From Simmondsia chinensis (taxonomy: Eukaryota; Streptophyta; Magnoliopsida; Caryophyllales; Simmondsiaceae): a stretch of 64,000 nt of DNA. The stretch is taken from the NCBI GenBank assembly GCA_018398585.1, contig JAGTTD010000003.1, forward strand, positions 9,122,637 through 9,186,636, read 5' to 3'. Below the pieces are notes generated by a model. The model had not been told where the DNA came from, made no database searches, and was given only the letters and a program-made list of their open reading frames with translations. A program made the translations under genes and the position numbers. Shown here one piece after another: positions 33,356-44,401 of the stretch (position 1 is the stretch's first letter; every line of letters begins with the position of its first letter).

Positions 33356-34261
33356 TGTTGAGTTTCAGGTCGTATTCCTAGGGTTTAAACTTATTAACTT
33401 TAGGTCTTGAGAAAACGTCAATAACAACAAACATTCACCACTTCAGATCTAGTTCAAGAAACCTGTAACTGTAGTTTAGCAAGATTCATCCAACACCGAA
33501 CACATGCACAAAGAACACAGCAATAACAATGAGATTTTACGTGGTTCAGCCTTTAAAGAAGGACCTACTTCACGGCTCCCTATTTCTAGGGAAGTCTATC
33601 CACTATAAGTCGAGTTCAAATATTACAGACCAGACTTCAACGATATACAACTTTATACAAAACCGATCCTTAAGGCTTCTAAGTCAGAAACCTAAAGAAG
33701 AACGAAAATAAAGAGTAAGGGAAGAGAAAGCTCACAACCGAAGCCTACAAGGCTTCATACATGCTCCAAACTACCAAGATTTGAACGATCAAGCCTTAAC
33801 ACCCACGGATATACTCAATCGCCTTCGATCGCCTCAAGATCGCCAGAGCAAATGAAAAAGAGGCGGTGGCTGGAGAGAAAACAGAGAGAAAATGAAGAGC
33901 GTACGACAAACCCTAAAAAAGGGTCAGTATATATAGGCAACCGAACTCCGATCCGTGGCAAAGCTCCAAGGTTCAATCTCGGCCGTTCGTACGAACCAGA
34001 TCAACGGTCCATAAAAGCCCACAAGAAACACAAACAGTTGTCCCGGATGGCTAACGCGTGGCAGCCACTAATAACTGAATCAGGGAAGCTTCCTCGAGAA
34101 GCTTTGGGCAGCGGGTAGTGGCACGGGCAAGTAAATATCGCACACGGGCAGGGGCAGCAATGACATCTTACCTCTTTGATTTATTTAAATGTATTTTAAC
34201 AGCTGGGTACAAAAAATAACATTTACCAAAAATTTACAACTTATGCCACTTGACATTTACA
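33356..34261 (-). repeat. LTR-like insertion inside the CACTA element
   Basis: On the minus strand a TATA box (GCCTATATATACTG, complement of 33931-33944) is followed by an AGGGTTT leader, then TGAACCACGTAAAATC at about 33530-33545. That last block (GATTTTACGTGGTTCAG on plus) is a common mark of plant copia LTRs and also occurs at 63121 in this window. Ends TGTTGAG and CATTTACA are tentative. No gag or pol. ORFs at 33529-33711 and 33852-34118 are not supported. Confidence 0.5.
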
Positions 34262-34639
34262 CCCTTTAATCTATAATATTTGAACATTTCTTGACTTAAA
34301 TTTTCTTGACATAGTTAAGTCATATAGGGACCAATTTTAAAACAATGATCTTGAAGATGGTGATGAAGACGATGTTGAGGATGTTTTCAGATTATTGTGT
34401 AGGTAACCTCAAAAATGTTAGGTCATCCGTATTTTTGTAAGAAAAAATGGAGTGTGTTAGGCTATTTTTTGCTTTGATAGGTTGTCGTGTAAACTAATTG
34501 GGCTTTATGTTGGACTTGATGTATGTTATTTTGTTGACAATCGATACGTAGTAATTTTGTCATTTGTGAATGAAGTTGAATATTACTTGTTTTGAAAATC
34601 AACTTTGCCATATTTGTTGTTTGAAACAGGTGTACTGGA

Positions 34640-35210
34640 CGACGAATTTTATTGCAATAAAGGATTACAAACATATATGGATCGATTGTTATCGGTAATA
34701 AACTGTTGTAATAGGTTTTCCAAATCGTTGGCTTGTTTGCTAAAAAACTGGTGCCATAGAGAAAAAGATGGTTGTAATAGATATCCCAAATCGTTGTGTT
34801 TAATAGTAAAAAAGCGTTGCCATATAATATTACTCATGGAAACTGTTGCCATAGGGGGAAAAACTATTGTAAAAGGTACCCAAAATTGTTATACTTTATG
34901 AAAAAAATGTTGCGATAAACAAAACTAAACATAACTATTGTTGCCATTATAGAAAAAACCGTTACAATAGGTACCTAACAACCGGTGTTATTTCAACAAA
35001 AACCGTTGCTATAGGCATTTCTATAAAAAAGAAAACTATTGCCTTCAATAAATATAACCATTGTCATATGAAATTTAAACCATTGCCATAGGCTACAACA
35101 ACGGCCGCGTATTAAACCGTTCAAAAATCGTTGCCATAGACCTACGACAACAGTTTTGAGTCTACAGCAACATTTTTGAACTATTGGCGTAAACCTATTT
35201 TGTAGTAGTG
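34640..35210 (-). repeat. CACTA right subterminal repeats
   Basis: A dozen or so imperfect copies of CCGTTGCCATAG or its complement occur here, mirroring those at 28980-29170. In CACTA elements such clusters bind the accessory TNPA-like protein. ORFs in this stretch (34605-34901, 34649-34852, 34993-35343) are only reading frames through the repeats. Confidence 0.8.
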
Positions 35211-35574
35211 AATGGTAATCAATTGTTATCAAGAGATGATAATCCGATTTGACCCATTTGGAGCTTGAGTTAGATTGTCCCTGAGGTCCCTTCGTAAGCC
35301 TTAACTTAAGCATTGCTTTGAAAACATTTAAAAATGAACTCATTGGATGAATTATTTATTTATGGAATAAATAAATTTTTATGCTAAACAAATATTATGA
35401 GATAAATATATAATATGTTAAATTACATCATGTTTTAAACAAACAAAACAAAAAAAAAGGGAGAGAAAGCGAAATCAAATTACATTCGGGGGGCCAGTAG
35501 ATCAGTCCCCTGGTATTAGGCTACCTGTCACTGATGTCATCCTGATGTTAGTGAAAGGGTCTAGTCACGGAAAA

Positions 35575-35623
<49 letters not shown>

Positions 35624-35624
35624 T
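35575..35624 (+). repeat. TTA microsatellite in LTR copy C
   Basis: About 16 TAT/ATT trinucleotides, some 10 bases upstream of the LTR TATA box. The other copies of this LTR lack it. Confidence 0.9.
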
Positions 35625-36226
35625 TGTTGTATAAATAGCAGCTTTTGGCCTTGGGTTTTGAGTAGGGTTTTGGAACCTAGTTTTTCTTCCACGACCAAAA
35701 TCCTAAAATTATTTTAGGATTTTCTAAATTATTATTTAGCATAATTCTTTTTAAAAATTATTTTTGAAAAAGATTAAAAGGAAAATTTGTGTTCCGAATT
35801 TTTTTAAGTTGAATGTTTTTTGGGAGCCCACACTTCTTGTACTAGAGGAGGTCAATGCAAAGAAGACCTTACGATGTCGAGAATTCTTAGTCTAATTTCA
35901 TATTTTCAAGTCAGAGTTGGTATTTGTACTTGCAGTTTGTCTAAATTGTTTTTCTTTTATTTCATTTGTTCTACATAATATGTTTATTCTTGTTTTATTG
36001 GATGTTTTTGTTTGTCACATTATGAAACTATTGGAGTAAGATCTAGATCTTAATTAAATAGTTTAATTAGGTCAGGACTTTTGATTTAGAATTAACAATT
36101 TAAAATTTGTTTTTTCCTTGCGTCCGCTCTAGATAAATATTTTTTGAAATATGTTCCCAACAAAATAACATTGTAGTTTTTGGAGGATCTCATGCTTCAT
36201 TAAAGAGTTGCTAGTATTTTCATGAT

Positions 36227-37188
36227 TGTTGGAAAAATAACTTGAATATGTAATCAAAAGCAACCTCGAGACAGTAAAGGATAGCTTGAGATGGGGGCAG
36301 AACAAACCAACTTACAGAGAGGCTTCAAAAGAAAGGTCTCAAACTCAGAACTACATACCTCGAACTTACTCGAAATGACTCAAGACAAGATAATCAAGTG
36401 GTTGAAAGAAAGAGATTCGCAGAGGAAAGATCAAACCAATGGAAGTTGTGACCCTATGGAAATCACCATTTCCCTAAGTCATTTATGTCCCCACAATAGC
36501 ACAAATGGGACCGTCAGGCACTCTGACCCTTAGGGTTAACATGGCACCTAACACAGAAATGCACTCTCGGGTAATGGATTGGAGCATGCCCCAACTTGCT
36601 CAGCCACAAAGAACGAAGAACTCATAAGAGAAGTAAAGAGGTGAATAAGTATGATTTTCAGTGTATCAATCAATGACCCAAAGCATGCAATTTACAGGCA
36701 AGAATTTCCTTGTTTAAGAAACTTCTGGTTATGGAACATGGGCGGATATCGGGGGAAAAGAATGCGATCTCAGTTAAGGAAACAACAGATATGGAGAGAT
36801 TAGGCGCTAAAAATGGTCAAGACACTTATCTCAAGCTCTAACCCAAAGTAACTGACAACACCTCGAGGTCAAGCTTACAGCCTTTAGCTTAGCCGAAAAG
36901 TAGTTTGCCTTGAGTTCAACTTTGTGCAACAACAATTAAAGCAATGGCCGTGAAAATAAAAGTCTAGGTTGGAAATCTTCCACTCTGCAACAAGCCAGTT
37001 GGCCTCGCGAGGCAGGGTGTATGTGCACACATTGTCCTACTATGCCCATTTTTAGCTTACAAGACTTTAACAAGTCAAAAGATAAGGGTTATATAAAGTG
37101 GCTTACACACTTCTAGAGTTTCTATTTGGGATAGATGGGTTTGAAAAAAATTGAACAAAATTAAAAACCAATACCCCAAATTCCAACA
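36227..37188. repeat. LTR F (solo, about 0.96 kb)
   Basis: It starts TGTTGGAAAAA and ends TTCCAACA, giving the short inverted ends of an LTR. It matches 59749-60653 in the same orientation: ACTTACAGAGAGGCTTCAAA, CCCTAAGTCATTTATGTCCC, GACCGTCAGGCACT, GGTCAAGACACTTATCTCAA and GTCTAGGTTGGAAA blocks, in order. No coding sequence of an LTR element lies beside it. General layout and some words resemble the G1 LTR, so it may be a Tat relative on the minus strand. The ORF at 36291-36533 is not considered a gene. Confidence 0.65.
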
Positions 37189-37422
37189 ATGGGTGTTTCC
37201 TTTAGAGTAAACAATATATCTGCGAGAATGTTTTGCATGAAGGGTAGGAGCAAAAGGTATAGCTGTTGTTTTATTATTATGATTATTATTTGATCAATCA
37301 ACTGACGGCCATCAGGCCTCCAGACTATTCATTGGATCCAAAAAAAATTACATCACGAAGCTTGGGTGGAATATCAGATCACCATCCTTGGTTACAATAT
37401 TTTACAAAATGGTTCCAGACTA

Positions 37423-38422
37423 CTATATGAGCTGCCTTATTACAAACATGAGGAACCCAACTAAAACTATATATTCAAAAGCGTCCCTAAGCCTTCTAAT
37501 ATCTCTTACAATCAAGTTAACAAACCATGGAGTACTACAACTATGATTAATAGCATCAATAATATCCTTGCAATTCGATTCTATAATTAGACGCCTCCAA
37601 TCCAATGCAATTGCCTGAAAACACAGGCAGCACGAATAGCTTGGGCTTTTGTAATCAAAGGTTTGGTGGCCACCACCAAGGAGCACCACCCCCCAATCAC
37701 CGAACCAAACTGATCCTAGGCAACCACCACACCTTCCTATCTTGCTCCCACGCTATTTCTGAATTAAGTTTAACAAAAGCTGGGGCAAACATCTCCATCT
37801 GCTCAAAATAGGACTTTGTTCAGCCCTACAAGTGCCTCCTCTAGCATCTTATGCCCAATTTGATTGGGCTTATTTTGCTTCGTCTAATGATAAAATTGCA
37901 TGCACTCTTCCATAACTACCATAAAAGATAAGAACATGAAGCAATAACATTAAGCTCAAACTTAAAGAAGGTAAATAAATTGTCCCACGATTGGAAAAAC
38001 CAGGGTGTCATTAGGTCAGGTTTAAAACCCAACCCCAAAGCACTGCAAGTTATTCTTGCATAAGGGCAAAAAAATAGAATATGGTCAACCGATTCCATAT
38101 TACAATCACAACGAGCACAAGTTTGACTAGAGGAAATCTTCCTTTTAAACATATTTTCCCTTGTTGCAAGAGCATTGTGGCAAGCTCTCCACAAAAAATA
38201 TTTAACCTTTAGATCACATGGTATTTTCGAAATCAAGAAAATGGATTTGTTAAGTGTTGCAACATATGAACTTCCCCCACCAGTTGTTTAGTAAGACTTT
38301 ACATTTCCACTTGACATAACCTACCTTAACCCGATACTCTCCATTCCCTGACCTAATCCAGATTAAATTGTAACTAATCCTAGGACCACCCACTGGAACA
38401 CTCATCACTCTCCTAACTATTG
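37423..38422 (-). pseudogene. LINE1 RT zinc-binding domain and RNase H
   Basis: From 38422 down the frame reads IVRRVMSVPVGGPRISYNLI, then SGNGEYRVKVGYVKW, the spacer before the zinc-binding domain. The domain follows in ISKIPCDLKVKYFLWRAC, then CARCDCNMESVDHILFFCPY (38110-38060), whose Cys/His spacing is that of zf-RVT. A 3' RNase H-like piece (37689-37423) contains ALDWRRLIIESNCKDIIDAI, the plant LINE RNase H (RVT_3) motif with the ESNC variant of the usual ESDC. Confidence 0.8.
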
Positions 38423-38629
38423 GAAAAACATATGAATTTTGTTGAAAAATAAACTCTGATGCCGATTATTGGGTTCACAGTTCTCAACTATGGTCACAAC
38501 AATAGACACCTATTACAGCACTTAGAGTAGGAGACTCTTCTCTTTACCTACGCCTCCAGTCGGAGAGTCACGCTTCGTGACACCTCACGTGCGAGAGTTC
38601 CCGGGAATAGGTTTATCTCTATAAACCCT

Positions 38630-38645
38630 CTATCCTAATACCAGT
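38630..38645 (-). promoter_or_regulatory. Copia primer-binding site after copy D LTR
   Basis: On the minus strand CTGGTATTAGGATAG follows the LTR end CCCAACA. It matches the first nine bases of the initiator-Met site (TGGTATCAG) with one change. The leader downstream matches that of copy A. Confidence 0.65.
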
Positions 38646-40609
38646 TGTTGGGATGAATTTAAAAAGTTCTTCCTAAAGATTACACAGCGGAACAGGTTTA
38701 GAATTCATAGCTTTAAACCTAGGGTTGATTTAAAATTCCTAATTTTAAATCTACTGACTTAAATTCATAATTTAAATCATCAAATCTAAATTCTTAATTT
38801 AGATCTACAAACCTTTTATTCTGATACATTCATAACAATACATAAACTTAAATAGGTATAATAACGAATACTGTAAGTAAATAGAAAAGCGAAAAAGAAT
38901 AAAGAAAGAAGAACATACTTGGAATTGCTCTAATAATAAAGAAAATCAGAAAGACAATAATAGTCTTCAAAATCGAGACACCGAGACCTTATACGCAATG
39001 ACTTCGAACTGCTCAGAGGGTGGGCTCCGAAAATATTAAACTGGATCTCCGAAACAATTTCAGAAACCCTAAATAAATATTTTGACTCTGATACCAAACC
39101 TCAGAATAAGCCCCTCTATTTATAAGAATATACCGGAGTGAAAAAATCTGATTTTTTGATGTGGGATTCGCGGGTTTAATACAAAACGCAGCGTATCATT
39201 ACAAAAAGAGGGCCAAACGCGTCGTTTCAATGTCCCAAAAACACGCGTGTTTGTTTAACTTAGCGTGACCTATGGCGTTGTGTGATTTGTCCCCGCCTGG
39301 GGACGCGAATTCCCAAAGTGGACGTGTCCCGCGCTGGTTCGTTGGATCCGGTTCACGCGGATCGCTACTGTGGAAGTTTTAAACGCGATTTTTTTTTGCT
39401 TTGTTTTCCACATGTAAAAATTCACCCTATGAATTTTAATTTTTCAAAAATTATTTTATTTTATAATTTTTAATTTTTTATTCATATCATGAATAATATT
39501 TGGCAAAATTAATTTACCCATTGTATGGATAAATAATTCATCTCATGAATTCTTTAATATTTTTCAATGGCAATAAAATACAAAGGCTTGCATAGGGATC
39601 TTGGGGACAATTTAAATCTAGCTCCAAATGGGTTAAATTAAATCATCTCATGATATTAATTTAATTGCCATTTAATGAGACTTAGCTCCACTAAATAAAT
39701 CTCACTGCACTCCAGACTTAAATTATTTATTCGATATCTCCCTAATATACTATATTGATGACAACAACCCCTCTACTAGATGTCCATGACAAAGGATAAA
39801 TATAACTACTGCCATTATTCTTCTCACAGCTTCTCCATTAGTTACCGACTCGCCCTTCACTGAATAATTCATTTATACTTGAACATATTCACAGTATAAA
39901 TTTCAAATATCAAACACTTGGATTACTTTGGCCAAAGTTTCCGAACCATTCAAATATTTGCTAATCAACTAAGGGGACATATGTATCTCATAAGGGACTG
40001 TAGATTCCATATTGAATACCTGATCCTTGTCACACTTCATGCTGCTACCTAGTGTACGTGGGATTTCAGTCATTTGTTTTAGACCTTACTCATAGTACAC
40101 CAAAGTGACTAACGCTCCATGCACATGTCCAGAATACCCTCAGAATTTAGAGTCGTCGTTCAAACAATACAATGCGAATCACTCATCTTCGATAGTAGTC
40201 TAGAAATAAGTAACTCACATGGTCCAACTCAAAGTGACAAACTCACTAACCTAACACTTTTGGATCTCCATCCACAAGACCAAGACAAGCCATCTAAAGT
40301 GTCACGATATAGTCTTAACATACAAGTGGTCCAGACTTGTCTTCGACTACGAGTCTTTCAAACAACAATCCATATTATTTGTTCCAAGTCTATCTGTGAC
40401 TTAGTTTCATAAACCACTTAGAACGAATATGTAAATTATAGTCTGAGGACTACACCCATCTCATGGATGTCTCCCAAAAGAAAATCACATGCAGAATAAA
40501 TGCTTACATGCATGAATTTAATTAAGAAATGACTGGAACTTCAACTTTATTTATTAAATAAAATAATATGTCCAGAATAAATCTGAATTTCGGGACGCTG
40601 TTCCTGACA
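38646..40609 (-). repeat. Copy D full LTR
   Basis: A 1,964-bp LTR, TGTCAGGAACAGCG at 40609 to CCCAACA at 38646 (minus). AAGTGGGAGA just before it (40620-40611) is a typical copia polypurine tract, so it acted as a 3' LTR. It is the longest uninterrupted copy and defines the family. The TATA region is TATAAATAGAG (complement near 39113-39124). Upstream motifs match 45950-44402 with an offset of about 5,340 bases. Confidence 0.85.
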
Positions 40610-40610
40610 A

Positions 40611-41583
40611 TCTCCCACTTGTCCTAAATCCAATTTATGATAAAGTACATACTCACCCCTTTTAAGTTTGAACCAAAAATTTACTGAGCCTAACCCTTAG
40701 TGAGCACAATTACTCTATTGTGAAGTCAGTAATACAATACTGCTTGACATTTCCCTCACTAATGGCTCCCACTCTAAGGGTAAGGACATACTTAGACGTT
40801 GAACATCTATCATATTAATCTCACTGGAAGTCTTAAATCAGTATAACCTACTGGAACCAGCTCATCACCTTGAAAGATCAACATAGGATCTCTATTTCTT
40901 CCCAAGAACTAGAGAAAATATTTCACTGTCACCTAGTGCATTGGACCCAAATTAGACTAACACCTGCATACTATTCCATAGCAAGGCAGACATCAAGTCT
41001 AGTGCACAACATGACATACCTGAGCCTCCCACTGCCAAAGCATATGGAATATTCATCAATTGCTCCTCCTATTGAGGCGTCCTAGAACACTACTCAAAAA
41101 AAAAAAAAAAAAAAAAAAAGAGATAGGGACTCCATGTTATACCTTGACAACATCTTATCAATATAAGTAGCTAAAGAAAGACCCAAGATCCTATTATTAC
41201 GACCTCGCAGAAGCTTAATTCTAAGAGTAGAGCTGGCTTCTCCTATGTCTTTTTTATTGAGCAATCATGACAACCAAGTCTTTACAGCTAACGACACCCC
41301 TACATCATTCTCAATGAGTAGTATATCGTTGACATACAATACCAAGAAAGCCACTACTTTCTCTTAATGTCGGTTGTACACGCATGATTTGAGAAACCGA
41401 TTGCACAAAACTAGAACACTATGGTTAAAAGGATCAGATTCAATGCCACGGTCAACCACTAAGGCTTCCGCTATGAACCCGTCAGGTGTCCTGGCAATCC
41501 TCCCACTACACCTAAGCTTTCGTGTACCTAGAACATTCTTGTTCCTATTAGTAGGCGCATCTAATGCTCGCACCATTACTTAA
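40611..41583 (-). pseudogene. Copia RT and RNase H remnants with polypurine tract
   Basis: The minus strand starts in the integrase-RT spacer (LRCSGRIARTPDGFIAEALV, 41525-41465), then jumps to the RT catalytic region FLVLYVNDILLIENDVGV (about 41365-41310), where the YVDD box has become YVND. LNKKDIGEASSTLRIKL and YIDKMLSRYNMES follow. An A/T homopolymer (41097-41119) interrupts, then RNase H-side remnants such as LRYVMLCTRLDVCLAM (about 41035-40985). Hundreds of codons are missing between the blocks. The tract AAGTGGGAGA at 40620-40611 ends the internal region. Confidence 0.75.
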
Positions 41584-42026
41584 GCTGTGTGTAGCTGTTC
41601 AGAATTATTGTCGTTTTCTTTTAAAACTATTTTTTTTTTGTTTTGTAGCTTACTGGCAAAAACCTTCTCTAATTGTTTCGCATTTTTCACATGAATAAAT
41701 CATAAACACACATTCCTTAGTAAAAAAATTTATTTCTTATAATAAGGTTCACAACCATATATAAGAAAATGAATAACTATTATTCTTCAAACCACATAAA
41801 TCAAATTCTTGTCCCATGCAGGTACAAATAAACAAAACCTTTTAAAACAAAAAAACTCTAACACTAAAGACTAAGCTAACGCATCCTACTACTAAGACTG
41901 CCACTCTTGTATCGCCTTCAGCTGTCAGGTACCGCTCCCATCATGTAGCCTCCTGGTTAGCCTGCGCCCCTATAACATATTACAGACTTGGTTAGTTGGA
42001 CCTGAGTCCACACACCAGGAATCTGG

Positions 42027-42905
42027 TTAACTCACAACTATACAATACTCAAAACAGTGAGATATCAACATACCTTCACCAGATGGTTTAGCAGTCGTTG
42101 CAGGAAGAGTAGCCAAGTACTTTATGCAGTTTCTCTTCCAGTGGCCCATCTTTCCGCAAAAGTGACACTTTCCTTTTGCTGGTCTTTTGTTAGGATTAGT
42201 TGCTACACTAGCAACCTTGCCTTTACCTTTCTTTCCAATCGGTCCCTTATTCTGTTTGCTCCCACTAGTCCTCGATACCTGAGTCAAGTGGACACTCCCC
42301 TTGGCTCGCATAACACCCTCTGCTGCCTATAGCTCTTTCATCAGCTCAGGTAATGAATAATCCTTATTATTCATTGTGTAGTTTAGCGTGAACTGAGTAA
42401 AAGAGCCAGACAGAGAGCTGAGGATGATGTCCTGTTGAGACTGATTATCAATCTTAGCACCCAAAATCTCTAACTCAGACAAGCACGCCATCATCTTTAT
42501 GATGTGCTCCTGAACTGGGGACCCTTCTGACATCCTCGTGTTCAAGAGCTTCCTCATCAGCTCTTCCCCAGCTGCCCTATCTTGACCACCAAATATTTCC
42601 TTTAAATGTTTGATCGTCTCAGCTACTGTTTCCATCCCAAGCATCTGATGCTTGAGTACATTAGTCACAGAGGCCAAAATGTAGCATCTGGCTATCTCAT
42701 TAGCTTTATTCCAGTTTTCATAACGCTTTTTAACAGCAACTGCAGAATTATTAGCAAGCGCCGTAGGTCGAGCTTCAGTGAGAACAGACTTATGACCCTC
42801 ATGTATTAATACTATGTCCAGGTTCGTTTTTCAGGTGAAGTAATTCAGTCCAGTTAAAGCATTATCTTTCATTATTGAATGAAGTGCACCAGTCGCAGCC
42901 ATTTC
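42027..42905 (-). pseudogene. Copia gag (copy D)
   Basis: The frame starts MAATGALHS at 42905 and runs to 42027. One internal TGA at 42836-42834 replaces the Trp expected in the conserved NYFTWK context. Otherwise it is open over nearly 300 codons. The capsid-like part holds YENWNKANEIARCYILASV, then LKEIFGGQDRAAGEELM and YTMNNKDYSLPELMKEL (UBN2-type gag). A zinc knuckle CHFCGKMGHWKRNC (CX2CX4HX4C) sits at 42166-42125. This is the best-kept gag in the window and could still be nearly complete. The pol that should follow is missing. Confidence 0.85.
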
Positions 42906-43489
42906 AAAAATACTGTAAATGTAAATAATTGTGTAACTTCCTTATGTGAGTCATGTATAATGCAGTGATACATTTTTCTTTCAATTTAGCATACAAAATA
43001 AGTCAGATATCCACCAAACTGTACTATCATGCATACAATGATGACCCAAACACACCACTCCTTATTCCCCGGTAGTGGGGTCGCACGAAGCAAGTTCAGG
43101 TGAGAACTATTCTCAATTAACCTGTTTTTCTTGTAACTCTTACTAAACATGATTAACGCACCACTTTACCATAGTCTCTAACATGACACAATAGAGCTCC
43201 TTGGGGAGGTTAATGCATCACGCTAGTCAAGTGTAAACCATTACCGAAACCTCCATACAAATACATGAAATACTCCACAGCAGCGTGGTCGCATCGTTTC
43301 TTTGCACTTTGGTTTATCCTAAAGAAGTCTAACCTTGTAATCTGCAAACTGACATCCTCTGCAGGGAGGTCTATCGATCTAATATACTGTTAGACCGGTA
43401 ATGGAGATCGTGAGGTAACAACAATTGAAAACTCACTCCCGCTTAATTTTTATAGCCAATGGTTTTTAATTAACTTGCATTTACGGCCT

Positions 43490-44352
43490 GGATTATCTCA
43501 TAATCCCCTTTAGAATATCATTCTAAAATTAACCATAATTAATTAATTAATTTATTCAAAAACGCTATCGTTTTCAAGCATGGATTATCTTATAATCTCG
43601 CACTAGAAATCTCATTCTAAAGCCAATCAATAAAATTAATTAATTAATTTTAATTAAAATAATACCAATATTTAATTTAGATTATCACATAATCTACTTT
43701 TCAAAATCTAATTCCAAAATTAAATTAAAATAATTTTATTTAAAAACAGTAGCGATTTGTACTTAGACTATCTCATAGTCTATTTTAGAATTTTATTCTA
43801 AAATTAAATAAGCTTAGACTATCCAATAGTCTAGTTTAGAATCTTATTCTAAAATTTAATTAACAAAATTAAAATTTTACTTTAAAATAAAGTTTAACTT
43901 AGATTATCTTATAGTCTATTTCAAAATCTTATTCTAAAATAATTTCAAATAACTTTTATTTAAAATACAGTGATTTACAACTTGAATAATCTCATAATTC
44001 AATTTGGAATCTTATTCTAAAAGAAAATTAATTAATAAAATAATTAACTTAATTATTATGTAAATCAGTATTGACGTCTTTACGTCCCAAAATTAAAAAA
44101 AATAATAATAATAAATTTTTTTAATACCTGATGCTGACGTCAGCGTCAGCCTAACGCTGACAACCGTATCATATTTTTTTTATTTTTAAATTAAAATATT
44201 TAATTTTAAAATAAATTAAATATAATCTCATTAAATCAATTTTATCCGATTTCGTATAAAATAATTAAATCTAATTCCATTAGATCAACTTTATCCAATA
44301 GAATAAATATTTAAATCTAATCTTATTAGATCAATTTTATCTGATTTCGTAA
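43490..44352. repeat. Hairpin-forming tandem repeats between copia 5' LTR and gag
   Basis: Seven palindromes of the form GATTATCTCATAATC or GACTATCTCATAGTC occur at 43490, 43582, 43679, 43765, 43816, 43901 and 43984. Most are followed about 5-10 bases later by a second palindrome, TTAGAATCTTATTCTAA. A further set of three units with TCTAATCTTATTAGATCAA and TTTATCCGATTTCGTA lies at 44224-44352. Unit spacing is irregular (about 50-100 bases). Paired changes (ATTAT/ATAAT versus ACTAT/ATAGT) keep the stems. There is no ORF in this stretch. Confidence 0.7.
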
Positions 44353-44401
44353 ACCATGACTGAGAACGTATAATTATTATACGAACAACACAACCGCAAT
44401 A

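Larger units (their letters stand above)
28970..35210 (+). mobile_element. Non-autonomous CACTA (En/Spm) transposon
   Basis: The left end CACTACTGCAAAACAAGCC and the complement of the right end CACTACTACAAAATAGGTT form the terminal inverted repeats. AAT flanks both sides (28967-28969, 35211-35213), the 3-bp duplication of CACTA elements. The paralogous LTR copy B has the empty site CTAAATGGTAATC at about 9715. Subterminal copies of AACCGTTGCCATA-like repeats fill both ends (28980-29170, 34640-35200). The interior keeps a TNP-like gene fragment (32136-32527), but I found no DDE/DDD transposase, so it is non-autonomous. Several inserts lie inside. Confidence 0.88.
28056..36162 (+). mobile_element. 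Copia LTR copy C, split by a CACTA element
   Basis: It starts TGTCGCAATTATTGG at 28056 and ends TTCCCAACA at 36162. It matches copy B on both sides of the CACTA insertion, so 28056-28969 and 35214-36162 form one LTR of about 1.86 kb. The TATA box TATAAATAGC is at about 35630 and the GGGAGCCCACAC block of the family is at about 35822. A trinucleotide repeat lies just upstream of the TATA. No internal copia sequence is joined and no clear target duplication is visible. Confidence 0.8.

Noticed and set aside
41097..41120. A run as a LINE or SINE poly(A) tail
   Set aside because: No target duplication or retroposon body next to it; copia RT sequence lies on one side and RNase H remnants on the other.
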